Positions 33,405 to 42,000 of a stretch of 64,000 bases of DNA are shown here, piece after piece. A model generated the notes under the pieces. The model saw only the letters and a program-made list of their open reading frames with translations. It was not told where the DNA came from and ran no database searches. The stretch comes from Bacteriovorax sp. MedPE-SWde (GTDB taxonomy: Bacteria; Bdellovibrionota; Bacteriovoracia; Bacteriovoracales; Bacteriovoracaceae). How positions within the stretch are numbered: position 1 is the stretch's first letter; each line of letters opens with the position of its first letter. The position numbers and the translations under genes are program-made. The stretch spans positions 1 to 64,000 of the forward strand of contig MPCU01000010.1 of NCBI GenBank assembly GCA_001874305.1. Direction: 5' to 3'.

Positions 33405-36146
33405 ATGCCTATAAAGATTTTTGATTTGGCAAAAGAGATTGGGAAAGGACCACTTGATCTCGTAGAAGAGCTGAAAAGCCACGGTTTCGCTGTTAGAAAC
33501 CACATGTCGGAACTATCAGACGAAGAGCTAGCAAAGTTCAAAGAACTTCTATCTGCAAGCAAGGAAGCAACAGCTTCTAAGAAGACAGCTAAGAAAAAGG
33601 TTACCAAGAAAAAGGCGACTAAAAAGAAGGTTGTTAAGAAAGCTGCTTCAGGTAAGACTACTGCTGATGGTGATAAGCCAGCTGCAGAGGAAAAGAAAAC
33701 TGTTACTAGAAGAAAGACAGTTGTTCGTAAGAAGGCCACTAAAGCAACAGAAGAAGTTGTTGAGGCCGCGCCAGTTGAGGCAGAAGTTGTTACTACTAAA
33801 GTAGAAACAGAGACTGTTGTAGAGAAAGCGCCAGTTGTTGAAGATAAGACTGAAGAAGTTGTTGCAGCTCCTGAAAAAGAAGCCGCTCCAGCTAAAGAAG
33901 TTAAAGAAGATGCAAACTCAGGAAGATCTCCAGAAGATATTCTTAATACGAAGCAATTTGGATTAAGAGTTGTTGCTGCTGCTCCAGAGAAGAAAGTAGA
34001 GCCGAAGAAACCGGCCGCTGCTAAATCTGCTGATTCTAAAGAGAAAGGTCCACATAAATTTACTCCAGTTTATGTTCCTAAGAAGCCTGAAGATGCAAAA
34101 GCAGGTGCATCGACTACTGGTACAGCTGACTCTAAGAAGAGGATGGGAGGACTTGCTTCTCTTGTTTCTACGGTTAAGAAGAATGTTAATAGGTCTCAGG
34201 TTCTTACTGAGCAAAGAGCAACTTCTGAACTTAAGTCATATGCTTCTCAAAGTGGTACGGGTAGACCAATCTATACTCAGGTTCAAAGAAGACGTGCTTA
34301 TACTGGTCCAAGTAACCGCACTGAAATAACTGAAGTAAAAGATTCTAAAAGAGTTGTTAAATTACATGAAGGTGCACTTTCAGAAGTGTTAGCAAAGAAA
34401 CTTTCTGTAAAACTTAAAGATATGATTGATAAGTGTTTAGAGCTAAACCTTCTTATTAAGAATGGTGATTACCTAGGTCTAAACCTTTGTTCAGAGATTG
34501 CTGCTCTCTATGACTATAGAGTAGAAAATAGCGCATTTGATGAAGATAAAGTTATTGGTAAGACTGAACTTACTGAAGATGAGAAGAGTAAACTTCCACT
34601 TCGTAACCCAATCATTACGATTATGGGTCACGTTGATCATGGTAAAACAACTCTACTTGATCATATTAGAGATGAAAAAGTTGCTGCTGGTGAAGCTGGT
34701 GGTATCACTCAACATATCGGGGCTTACTCGGTAAATGTAAAAGACTCTAAACTTACTTTCTTAGATACTCCTGGTCACGCGGCCTTTGGAGCAATGAGAC
34801 AGAGAGGGGCAGATGTTACAGATATCGTTGTTCTAATTGTTGCAGCTGATGATGGTGTTATGCCACAAACTAAAGAATCTATTAAGTACATCAAGAAAGC
34901 TGGCAAGCCAGTTATTGTTGCTGTCAACAAGATGGATAAAGAAGGGGCTAACCCTGATAGAATTAAGCAAGAGCTTACTGAATTTGAAATTACTCCTGAA
35001 GAATGGGGTGGTGATACTCAGTTCTGTAATATCTCGGCACTTAAAGGTGACGGTGTAGATGCTCTTCTTGAATCAATTGCTCTACAAGCAGAAGTTCTTG
35101 AGCTTAGAGCTGAAGATAAGACTCCTGCTGAAGGTATTGTTATTGAATCTAAAATTGAGCAAGGTCGTGGACCAGTTGCTACAGTTCTTATTCAAACAGG
35201 TACTCTTAAGAAAGGTGATTCAATTGTAGTTGGAGAAACTTTTGGTAGAGCTAGAAGTCTAACAGATCACACAGGTACTCAATTAAGTACTGTTGGTCCT
35301 TCTACTCCTGTTCAAATTCTTGGTCTTGCAGATGCTCCAAGTCCAGGGGATTCTTTAAATATTGTTAAGAATGAAAGAGAAGCTAAGAAAATCTCTGAAA
35401 ATAGAAAGAATGAAAGAGTTAAGATTGAAACTGCTACGGTTGTTAAGCCTAAAGTTTCTCTTGAAGACTTCTTTGCAACTGCTGCAGATGAAGACGGTAA
35501 GAAGAAAGAGCTTAATCTGATCATTAGATCTGATGTTCAAGGTTCTTTTGAGGCGATTAAAACTGCTGTTCTTAGCCTTTCTAATTCTGAAGTTGAAGTT
35601 AGAGTTCTTGCAGGTGGAGTTGGTCCAATAAGTGACTCAGACGTTACACTTGCTGAATCTTCTAATGCATTCCTAATTGGATTCAACATGAGACCATCTA
35701 CTACAGCAAGAAGACTTGCTGAGCAGAAAGGTATCGATGTTAAGACATACCAAATTATCTATGAACTAATTAACGAAGTAACTCTTGCAATTGAAGGTCT
35801 TCTTGATCCTGAGTTTATTGAAGAGTTTATCGGACGTGCAGAAGTTAGAGATACATTCTCTGTACCTAAAGTTGGTCTGATTGCTGGTTCATATGTTATT
35901 GATGGAGCAATTGAAGTTGGATGTAATGTTCGTCTTCTTAGAGATGGGAAAATCCTATTTGATGGGAAAATGTCTTCTCTTAAGCGTTTCAAAGATGATG
36001 TTAAGAAAGTTAATAGCGGTTATGAATGTGGTGTTGGTCTTGAAAACTATAACAATGTTAAAGTTGGAGATCTCTTCGAAGCATATAAAATGAATGAGAA
36101 GAAGAGAACACTTGAAGACGTTAAAACAGACGACGTTACACTATAA
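33405..36146 (+). CDS. infB: Translation initiation factor IF-2
   Basis: IF-2 is the GTPase that brings initiator tRNA to the 30S and joins the subunits. About 913 aa from the ATG that starts MPIKIFDLAKEIGKG with GGAG upstream; the earlier ATG at 33384 adds seven unlikely residues. Residues 1-50 are the IF2_N helical domain. A long Lys/Ala/Glu/Val-rich linker spans about 55-330. The G domain begins near 405: GHVDHGKTTL, DTPGHAAF and NKMDKEGA are all intact, and domains II-IV follow. The lysine-rich linker uses KK(V/A)TKK-type repeats. Confidence 0.96.
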   Translation: MPIKIFDLAKEIGKGPLDLVEELKSHGFAVRNHMSELSDEELAKFKELLSASKEATASKKTAKKKVTKKKATKKKVVKKAASGKTTADGDKPAAEEKKTVTRRKTVVRKKATKATEEVVEAAPVEAEVVTTKVETETVVEKAPVVEDKTEEVVAAPEKEAAPAKEVKEDANSGRSPEDILNTKQFGLRVVAAAPEKKVEPKKPAAAKSADSKEKGPHKFTPVYVPKKPEDAKAGASTTGTADSKKRMGGLASLVSTVKKNVNRSQVLTEQRATSELKSYASQSGTGRPIYTQVQRRRAYTGPSNRTEITEVKDSKRVVKLHEGALSEVLAKKLSVKLKDMIDKCLELNLLIKNGDYLGLNLCSEIAALYDYRVENSAFDEDKVIGKTELTEDEKSKLPLRNPIITIMGHVDHGKTTLLDHIRDEKVAAGEAGGITQHIGAYSVNVKDSKLTFLDTPGHAAFGAMRQRGADVTDIVVLIVAADDGVMPQTKESIKYIKKAGKPVIVAVNKMDKEGANPDRIKQELTEFEITPEEWGGDTQFCNISALKGDGVDALLESIALQAEVLELRAEDKTPAEGIVIESKIEQGRGPVATVLIQTGTLKKGDSIVVGETFGRARSLTDHTGTQLSTVGPSTPVQILGLADAPSPGDSLNIVKNEREAKKISENRKNERVKIETATVVKPKVSLEDFFATAADEDGKKKELNLIIRSDVQGSFEAIKTAVLSLSNSEVEVRVLAGGVGPISDSDVTLAESSNAFLIGFNMRPSTTARRLAEQKGIDVKTYQIIYELINEVTLAIEGLLDPEFIEEFIGRAEVRDTFSVPKVGLIAGSYVIDGAIEVGCNVRLLRDGKILFDGKMSSLKRFKDDVKKVNSGYECGVGLENYNNVKVGDLFEAYKMNEKKRTLEDVKTDDVTL

Positions 36147-36166
36147 TTGTTGGACTGGAGTAAGTT

Positions 36167-36523
36167 TTGGCAAAGTATAATAAGAAAGAGCAATATGAAC
36201 TGCAAATCAAGAATGAGGTTAATACATTCTTGAGAACTGTTGTGGATAACAAGGCCTTGGCCTTTGTTAGTATCACAAAGGTTGAAATGTCAGCTGACTT
36301 TGCTCTTGCTACTCTTTATTGGGACACTTTTGATGCTAATCAAAAAGGTGATATAAAGAAGGCCATGGAGGGATGCTTAGGTAAAATAAGATCTCACTTG
36401 GCGAAAAACTTAGCTGTTAGACATACTCCAGCACTATCTGCTGAATATGATTCTCAATTTGAAGATTCAAATGCAATTGATAAAATTCTTCAAGATGAGA
36501 AAGATAAAGGCAGAGATTTTTAG
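36167..36523 (+). CDS. rbfA: Ribosome-binding factor A
   Basis: RbfA is a KH-fold factor needed for 16S 5' processing and cold adaptation. The 118 aa product begins MAKYNKKEQYELQIKNEVNTFL and has the conserved VSITKVEMSADFALATLYW strand-helix and LAVRHTPALSAEYD near residue 90. The TTG start follows CTGGAG by eight bases. In the usual place between infB and truB. Confidence 0.92.
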   Translation: MAKYNKKEQYELQIKNEVNTFLRTVVDNKALAFVSITKVEMSADFALATLYWDTFDANQKGDIKKAMEGCLGKIRSHLAKNLAVRHTPALSAEYDSQFEDSNAIDKILQDEKDKGRDF

Positions 36524-36531
36524 AGAACATA

Positions 36532-37500
36532 ATGAGAAGAAAGAAATACCAAGGCCCTATTTATGGGCCTTTTTACTTTAATATCTACAAGCCTGTAGGA
36601 AAGACATCTTTTGATGTTATTAGAGCTCTACAAAGAAATTTACCAAGGGCGATTGGAAAAATAGGTCACTTTGGAACACTTGACCCATTTGCAGAAGGAG
36701 TCCTTCTTATCGGAATTGGTCAAGCGCCAAGACTTAATCAATGGACACAAGACTTGCCAAAAGAGTATGTCGCTACAGGTATATTCGGTACAAGATCTCC
36801 TACGGGGGATCTAACTGTTGAAGAAGATCAGATCTATAGAGATGAAAGCTTTTCAAATGAGATGATTTCAAAGGATGCTGTTACTGCTGCTTTGAATGAA
36901 TTTGTTGGAGAGTATCGTCAAGTTCCACATCAATATTCGGCCACAAAATATAAAGGAAAGCCTTTGTATGAATGGGCAAGAGATGGTGTTGAGATTGTAA
37001 AGGATCCTGTTGATCGTGAGATATATGAAATAGAGCTACTTGAATTTGATGGTAGAGAGTGTAAATTCAGAGTAAAGGTGTCTTCTGGAACTTATATTCG
37101 TGTATTATTTGAAGATCTTGCGAAAAAACTAGGCACTGTTGGCGTACTTAGTGCTCTTGTGAGAACTGAAGTTGGCCATCATAAGATTGAAAGCTCTGTA
37201 AAAGAGGAAAGCTGGCCTGATCATTTTGAAAATAGTGATGAGTTTTTAGCTAGTTCGGCAAAGGGAGTGGACTCTCTTGTTCATTTTAAAGAGCTAGATC
37301 TTGATGAAACTCAAGCAAAGAAGTATATAAATGGCGTAAAAGTCCCATTTGACGTTGAAGATGGTGACTATTGGGCAGTAAATAACAACATGATTTTAGG
37401 TCTTGCAGAGGCCAAGAATGGTATACTGACGTCCTCGGTTAATTTTCAGCCGAGCGCATCACGAAAAATTGATTTAACTATTCGAAATTCTTTAGACTAA
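36532..37500 (+). CDS. truB: tRNA pseudouridine-55 synthase TruB
   Basis: TruB makes pseudouridine 55 in the T-loop of tRNAs. The 322 aa product has FNIYKPVGKTSFDVIRAL, the catalytic-Asp motif GHFGTLDPFAEGVLLIGIG, YVATGIFGTRSPTGD, and PHQYSATKYKGKPLYEWAR. KVSSGTYIRVLFEDLA and a C-terminal PUA-like region follow. An unusual N-terminal extension (MRRKKYQGPIYGPFY) is encoded by a perfect intrinsic terminator, and no later start codon exists. It ends the rimP operon. Confidence 0.94.
   Translation: MRRKKYQGPIYGPFYFNIYKPVGKTSFDVIRALQRNLPRAIGKIGHFGTLDPFAEGVLLIGIGQAPRLNQWTQDLPKEYVATGIFGTRSPTGDLTVEEDQIYRDESFSNEMISKDAVTAALNEFVGEYRQVPHQYSATKYKGKPLYEWARDGVEIVKDPVDREIYEIELLEFDGRECKFRVKVSSGTYIRVLFEDLAKKLGTVGVLSALVRTEVGHHKIESSVKEESWPDHFENSDEFLASSAKGVDSLVHFKELDLDETQAKKYINGVKVPFDVEDGDYWAVNNNMILGLAEAKNGILTSSVNFQPSASRKIDLTIRNSLD
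36551..36574 (+). terminator. Intrinsic terminator inside the start of truB
   Basis: AAGGCCC/GGGCCTT with loop TATTTAT is followed by five Ts. It covers truB codons 7-14, where it encodes the repeated Gly-Pro pairs. It follows rbfA by about 30 bases and may end most upstream transcripts. Confidence 0.75.
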
Positions 37501-37564
37501 AGGTTTGAAGTCATGCTAATATTGATAAAATAATTATTTTAATTTCATGTTCCAAGGAGACAAT

Positions 37565-38413
37565 GTGAATACAACACTCATTGCAATGGGAATTGCTTGT
37601 CTAGTTGTAGTTGGTTTAATAGTGAATTTAGGGGTTCTATCTCTTCTTTCAGGTGCATTCCACTTTCTATTCGGTCAACCAAAGTTTGATATCTTAAAGT
37701 CTGAAGGCGGAGACACTAGTTTTGCTTTTGGTTTTAGATGGAATAACGCAAGAGAGCCGGCCAAATTTGATAAGATTAGGCTGAGACTTTTTAATCCATT
37801 TGGAAGCCCGTCACAAGTTGATGTTGTTTCTGAATTCGGTGCAAAGGACTCTGACTTTGGTGCAGATGTTAACTTTGGTCCAGGATTTAAAGATATCTTA
37901 AGTGCTAGTGGATTAGATAACTCTACTATGGAAATTGAAGTTGTATCTCAAAAGAGTGGGATTACTCACTACTTTAAGATGAAAACAAGAAAGTTCTTAG
38001 AGACATATAGAGCAGCTGAGCAAACAGCAACTGAATTTAATGATAAGCATGGTTATGTTAAAACTAAGCCAGTTTATCAATCAGTAACTCAATCATTTAT
38101 TGCAGATGCAATACCTGAATCAGATAAGCCAAAAGCTTTAAGAATTGCTTCTAACCCAATGTTTGCAGCTGAGTTTGCTGCAGGTGCTGGAGCTGGTGAA
38201 GCAGCAGTAGAGAACTTCTCTGTTGCTAAGGTTTGGATTGAAGATGGTTGTATCGTTTGTAATGCATGTGAAGGGATCTTTCCTGAAGTATTTGATGTTA
38301 CAGAAGATAACTGTGTTATTCGTCCTGATGCACCTCTTATAGATGGTCTAAAGATTCTTGAGGCCGCTGAAGCTTGTCCAACAGAAGTTATTAAGTTCGA
38401 CAAAGCTAACTAA
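37565..38413 (+). CDS. Membrane-anchored protein with C-terminal [4Fe-4S] ferredoxin domain
   Basis: About 282 aa from a GTG preceded by AAGGAG; the track's ATG at 37547 sits before that ribosome-binding site. One transmembrane segment lies at residues 4-35 (LIAMGIACLVVVGLIVNLGVLSLLSGAF). A soluble middle follows. The last 65 residues are a single-cluster ferredoxin: VWIEDGCIVCNACEGIFPEVF has C-x2-C-x2-C, and the distal Cys lies in EACPTEVI. An Ala/Gly-rich stretch at about 205-220 links the parts. It probably feeds electrons at the membrane; the partner is unknown. Confidence 0.75.
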   Translation: MNTTLIAMGIACLVVVGLIVNLGVLSLLSGAFHFLFGQPKFDILKSEGGDTSFAFGFRWNNAREPAKFDKIRLRLFNPFGSPSQVDVVSEFGAKDSDFGADVNFGPGFKDILSASGLDNSTMEIEVVSQKSGITHYFKMKTRKFLETYRAAEQTATEFNDKHGYVKTKPVYQSVTQSFIADAIPESDKPKALRIASNPMFAAEFAAGAGAGEAAVENFSVAKVWIEDGCIVCNACEGIFPEVFDVTEDNCVIRPDAPLIDGLKILEAAEACPTEVIKFDKAN

Positions 38414-38435
38414 TCAAAAAATAATTTATCTATTC

Positions 38436-38463
38436 AAGGCCTCATGATGAGGCCTTTTTTTTT
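38436..38463 (+). terminator. Terminator after the ferredoxin gene
   Basis: AAGGCCTC/GAGGCCTT with loop ATGAT is followed by nine Ts, just ahead of the small gene at 38476. Confidence 0.85.
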
Positions 38464-38475
38464 AAGGATGAAATC

Positions 38476-38826
38476 ATGAAAACTCTTCTTATTTTCTTAG
38501 TATCTTGTTTCACATATGCAGCTCAGCTGGACTGTACTGCTCATAGAGAATGGTTAGATGATCAGGGTAATCTTCAAAAAGAGGTGAGTGAGGTTCCTGT
38601 TCTAACTAAGCTTCCAGGAATTACAAAACTTCAGCTTGATACAGATGAAGCATTCTATGCAATTAATGACTTCTCTGAGGGCCCTGTTACCCTCTCTATA
38701 GTATTTCCTCCTAGCTACACTGTTGGTGGATTGTCTAAGGCCGTAATTGGGCCAGGGCAAGAATCTACGTTGAACTCAATTAGTGGTACTGATGTTTTTA
38801 AAATTAGGTGTAAGAGACGTTTATAG
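38476..38826 (+). CDS. Small secreted protein of unknown function
   Basis: The product is 116 aa with a signal peptide (MKTLLIFLVSCFTYAAQ). The mature domain looks beta-rich (ITKLQLDTDEAFYAIND, VTLSIVFPPSYTVGG). It has two cysteines, one at each end (LDCTAH and KIRCKRRL), likely to form a disulfide in the periplasm. A TTAAGGATGAAATC ribosome-binding site precedes the ATG. It starts only 12 bases after a strong terminator, so it must rely on read-through or a promoter overlapping the hairpin. No recognised family. Confidence 0.65.
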   Translation: MKTLLIFLVSCFTYAAQLDCTAHREWLDDQGNLQKEVSEVPVLTKLPGITKLQLDTDEAFYAINDFSEGPVTLSIVFPPSYTVGGLSKAVIGPGQESTLNSISGTDVFKIRCKRRL

Positions 38827-38942
38827 TTTCTTGGGTTGATTTTATATGTAGTACTGTGTGGAAGTTTTTCTTCTTTCTTTCGTGGGTTTTGTGGTTTGCG
38901 AACCCTCTCTCCTTCGCATCGTGCTCAGTCGTCAGGGTTGTA

Positions 38943-38975
38943 TTGCGTCAAATACCATCGTGGTATTTGACGCAA
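38943..38975. repeat. Perfect 15-bp inverted repeat
   Basis: TTGCGTCAAATACCA and its exact reverse complement are separated by TCG. No T-run follows on the plus strand. On the minus strand it comes just after the protease terminator. The surrounding 38827-39029 gap is more GC-rich than its neighbours and holds nothing else I can name. Confidence 0.8.
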
Positions 38976-39004
38976 ACAAAAAGGCCCGCTGGGAGGCGGG
39001 CCTT
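38976..39004 (-). terminator. Terminator of the giant protease gene
   Basis: AAGGCCCGC/GCGGGCCTT form a 9-bp stem with loop TGGGAG. On the minus strand it is followed by TTTTTGTTTG, 26 bases past the stop codon. Confidence 0.85.
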
Positions 39005-39029
39005 AGACTTGAAATATTGAGGTCAGATC

Positions 39030-42000
39030 TTATCTGTTCTCTTGTGGGTATAACCAGTAGAAGATTCCTGAAAGTTCTTTCATGTTTCCTTTCACTCGGT
39101 CGTAGATATCTCCGGCCGACTGTGCTGGTCTGTACTGCTCAAGGATCGCTTTATAGTTTGCGTCTAGTGCAGCTGTTTGTTGTGCTGTCTCGTTCACACC
39201 TGCTTCTCTTGGAAGTACTAAACTTAAGTCAAGATTAGATAGTGCCATTGAAACGATTGGGCTGAAAAGGTCTATACCAAGTACATTTCCATCAGCGTCT
39301 CTTACGTATTCAGCATTTGCAAGCTTCTCAAGTTCCTTCTTAGTGATATTTCTTAAGAATTCATCTTGGTGAGATGCTTTTAAACCTTGTAGGTAAGATC
39401 TCTCGTCCGCTGTACATAGTGACTTGTCACTAATACATGCTTCTTTTGCTAAAATTGTCTTCACAATGCTTTCTCTAATGAAAGAGTCTACATCCGAAAT
39501 ACTTAGTTGAGCTAGTCCAAATGATCCAACTGCATCACCAAAGTCTTTCTGTACAAGCTTGTTTACAATAGTATCTGAGATTTCATTAAGCTTAGCAGCT
39601 GCTTCACTTCTTTCTTCTTCAGTTGCTGTCGTATCAGCAAGCTTGTTCTTGTATTGTCCGATTAGAACAGCATGTCCGTTTACTATAGCTTGGAATTCTC
39701 CAGCTTCTACTGCTGTTGCAATCTCTTCTACTGTCTTTGTAATCAATTCTGCATCATATTCTGGAGCTGCCGGAACACTATCTAAGAATCCTGGGATTTG
39801 CTCAAGGTATGTTGCCCAACCTTCCATTACGTCTGGAAGAGTTGATTTAACTAGTGCTCTAAGAGCGTTACCTTTTGAGATCATTCTGTTTGCTGCAGAA
39901 GAATCACTTGCATATGGTACATATCTAATTCCACCGTCTACTAAGTCAACAAATGGTTGTCCTTCAGCTGTTTCATTTGCGTTAAGACCCTTAACTCTAA
40001 ATGAACGAGATGGGTTGAAACCTGGCTCATAAGTATCGATGTTTAAGAAGTACATCGCTCCAAATACTGCGTAGTTTCTTAGGTACTCGTTAACTCCTGA
40101 AGTAAATGCTCCTTTATCAAGGTCATGTAAAGTGTCACCAACTAATACTCTTGGTTGGATCTCATTCATTAGTACTTCTTCTAGTGTTTGAAGTATTACT
40201 GAGTCTTCAATCTCTTTTCTAAAGATAAACTTCTCTACAAGTGTATATGGAATTTTAAGTGAGTGAGATAAGTATCTTCTCGTCCAAGATCTCTCTGCAG
40301 TCATTGCGATAATCGCAGCAACTTTATCACCTTCCATACCCTGTACTTTTGCTCTAAAGTCTTGTGGATCAAATGTTTCACCTTCCATCCACTTAGTTTC
40401 AACTTTAACCATCTTCTTTACTTGTGTTCCTGGCATTCCTGGAATTGGCCCTGGAACTGTTTCAGTAATTACTGCTGGTAAGAACCTATCACCTGGATTC
40501 TTAGTTGTTACGAACGCTGGTGCTTCTGGAGTCGAAATAACCGATCTAAAGAAGTCCATTGATTTTTGGATTGCTCCAATCATATCTTGAAGAGTTTCTT
40601 GGAACTCATCTGATCCGTCATTTTCAAAGATCAGCTTGAACCATAGTTCTTCGTTTATCATTCTTAGTTTAGAGAAAACTCTTACTAGGTAGTTTGAATA
40701 ATCTCTAATCGTAAAGTTCTTCTTATCTTTAGCAAAGTAGTGAAGATCATACATTTTTCTGTAACCCATAATCTCATGGTCTACGATTTCTTTGAACGTT
40801 GAACCTGAATCATGTCTATTACACTGTGGAGATTGACCTGCATCTTCATCTGAACAGAATTTGATTTTCTGTAAGTTGAACTTTGCAAGATCTTCTCTAC
40901 TTACATTTGACCAGTTTTCAACACCTGTAAGTTTCATGATGTCTTTAATTCTAGCTAGTCTTCTGTATACTTTCTTACCGTTTACTGTTTCTTCTGCATT
41001 TGTAACTTTAAGAGTTCCACCTGGAAGACTCATTGTATCTGCTTTTGAGTCAAATAGACCTTCTAGCTCTACGAAACCTGTATATGCTGCTCTGATTGCG
41101 TGAACATCATAAGGTCCAAGTCCATCATAAGTTGCATGGTCATCAATTGTATAATCCATAACTGATGATGAAGTTCTCTTTGCATTGTCATCATTTACTT
41201 TAAATCTCCAGTTCTTCTTATCAAATGAACCGATGAAGTTGTGTCTTAGACCAAAGTTATGTCCGATTTCGTGGGCCAGTGTTGGCATCCAGATATCGAT
41301 CATGATGTCGTTCTTTCCTTTAGCCGTTTTCACTTTTTCAAGAATATCGTAATTCTGTTGAAGTTGTGAAAGAACAAAATCAGCTTTTCTATGTACACAT
41401 AGAGGTGTCTTAGTTGATCCAGATCTCTTATCTGCACCTGACCACTCAAGTTTATTAATTAACTCAGCTCTTTGTGCTTCATGAGAGTGATCTCCGTGAA
41501 GTGCTTTTGCAAGCTCAACTGGGTTATTAAGGTGCTTAAATGCTTTAGTCATTGAAAGAGCTTTTCCTGCAGACTCTTCATTACCAAAGTGTTGGAATAA
41601 TTCGTTGTTAAGTGGTTTCTTAACTCCGTATCCTTCTTTAGAAATCTTTCTTACTTTGTTAACTCCTCTCATAAATGATGAGTTGCTAACATTTACAAAG
41701 TCTTTAAGTGGAATATCCTTTCCGTTTAATAGAGAAAGTATTCTACTCTTTGATGACTTATGATTTTCAATTTCTGCTACAAGACTCTTCGCTGCAGCTT
41801 CTTCTTTTGAAGCATTTCCAACAGGTGTTGTAGTTGTTTCAGTTTCAATTTCTACTTCACCTTGAGGAGCAGTATTTGCCACTTGTGGTGCTGCATCTTC
41901 TTGAACTTGCCAAGTCTTTGGAACTGTCATGTCTTTAACAAGTCTCTTTTCTGCGATAGCTTGCTTTTCCATCCAGTCAATAGAACCTTTCATGTTACCA

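Noticed and set aside
33380-33739. Minus-strand hydrophobic ORF opposite infB
   Set aside because: It is the complement of the Lys-rich infB linker; hydrophobicity arises because AAG/AAA reads as CTT/TTT.
33600-34000. Possible tandem-repeat or mobile element in the Lys/Ala-rich DNA
   Set aside because: This is the usual low-complexity linker of IF-2, in frame and expected for the family.
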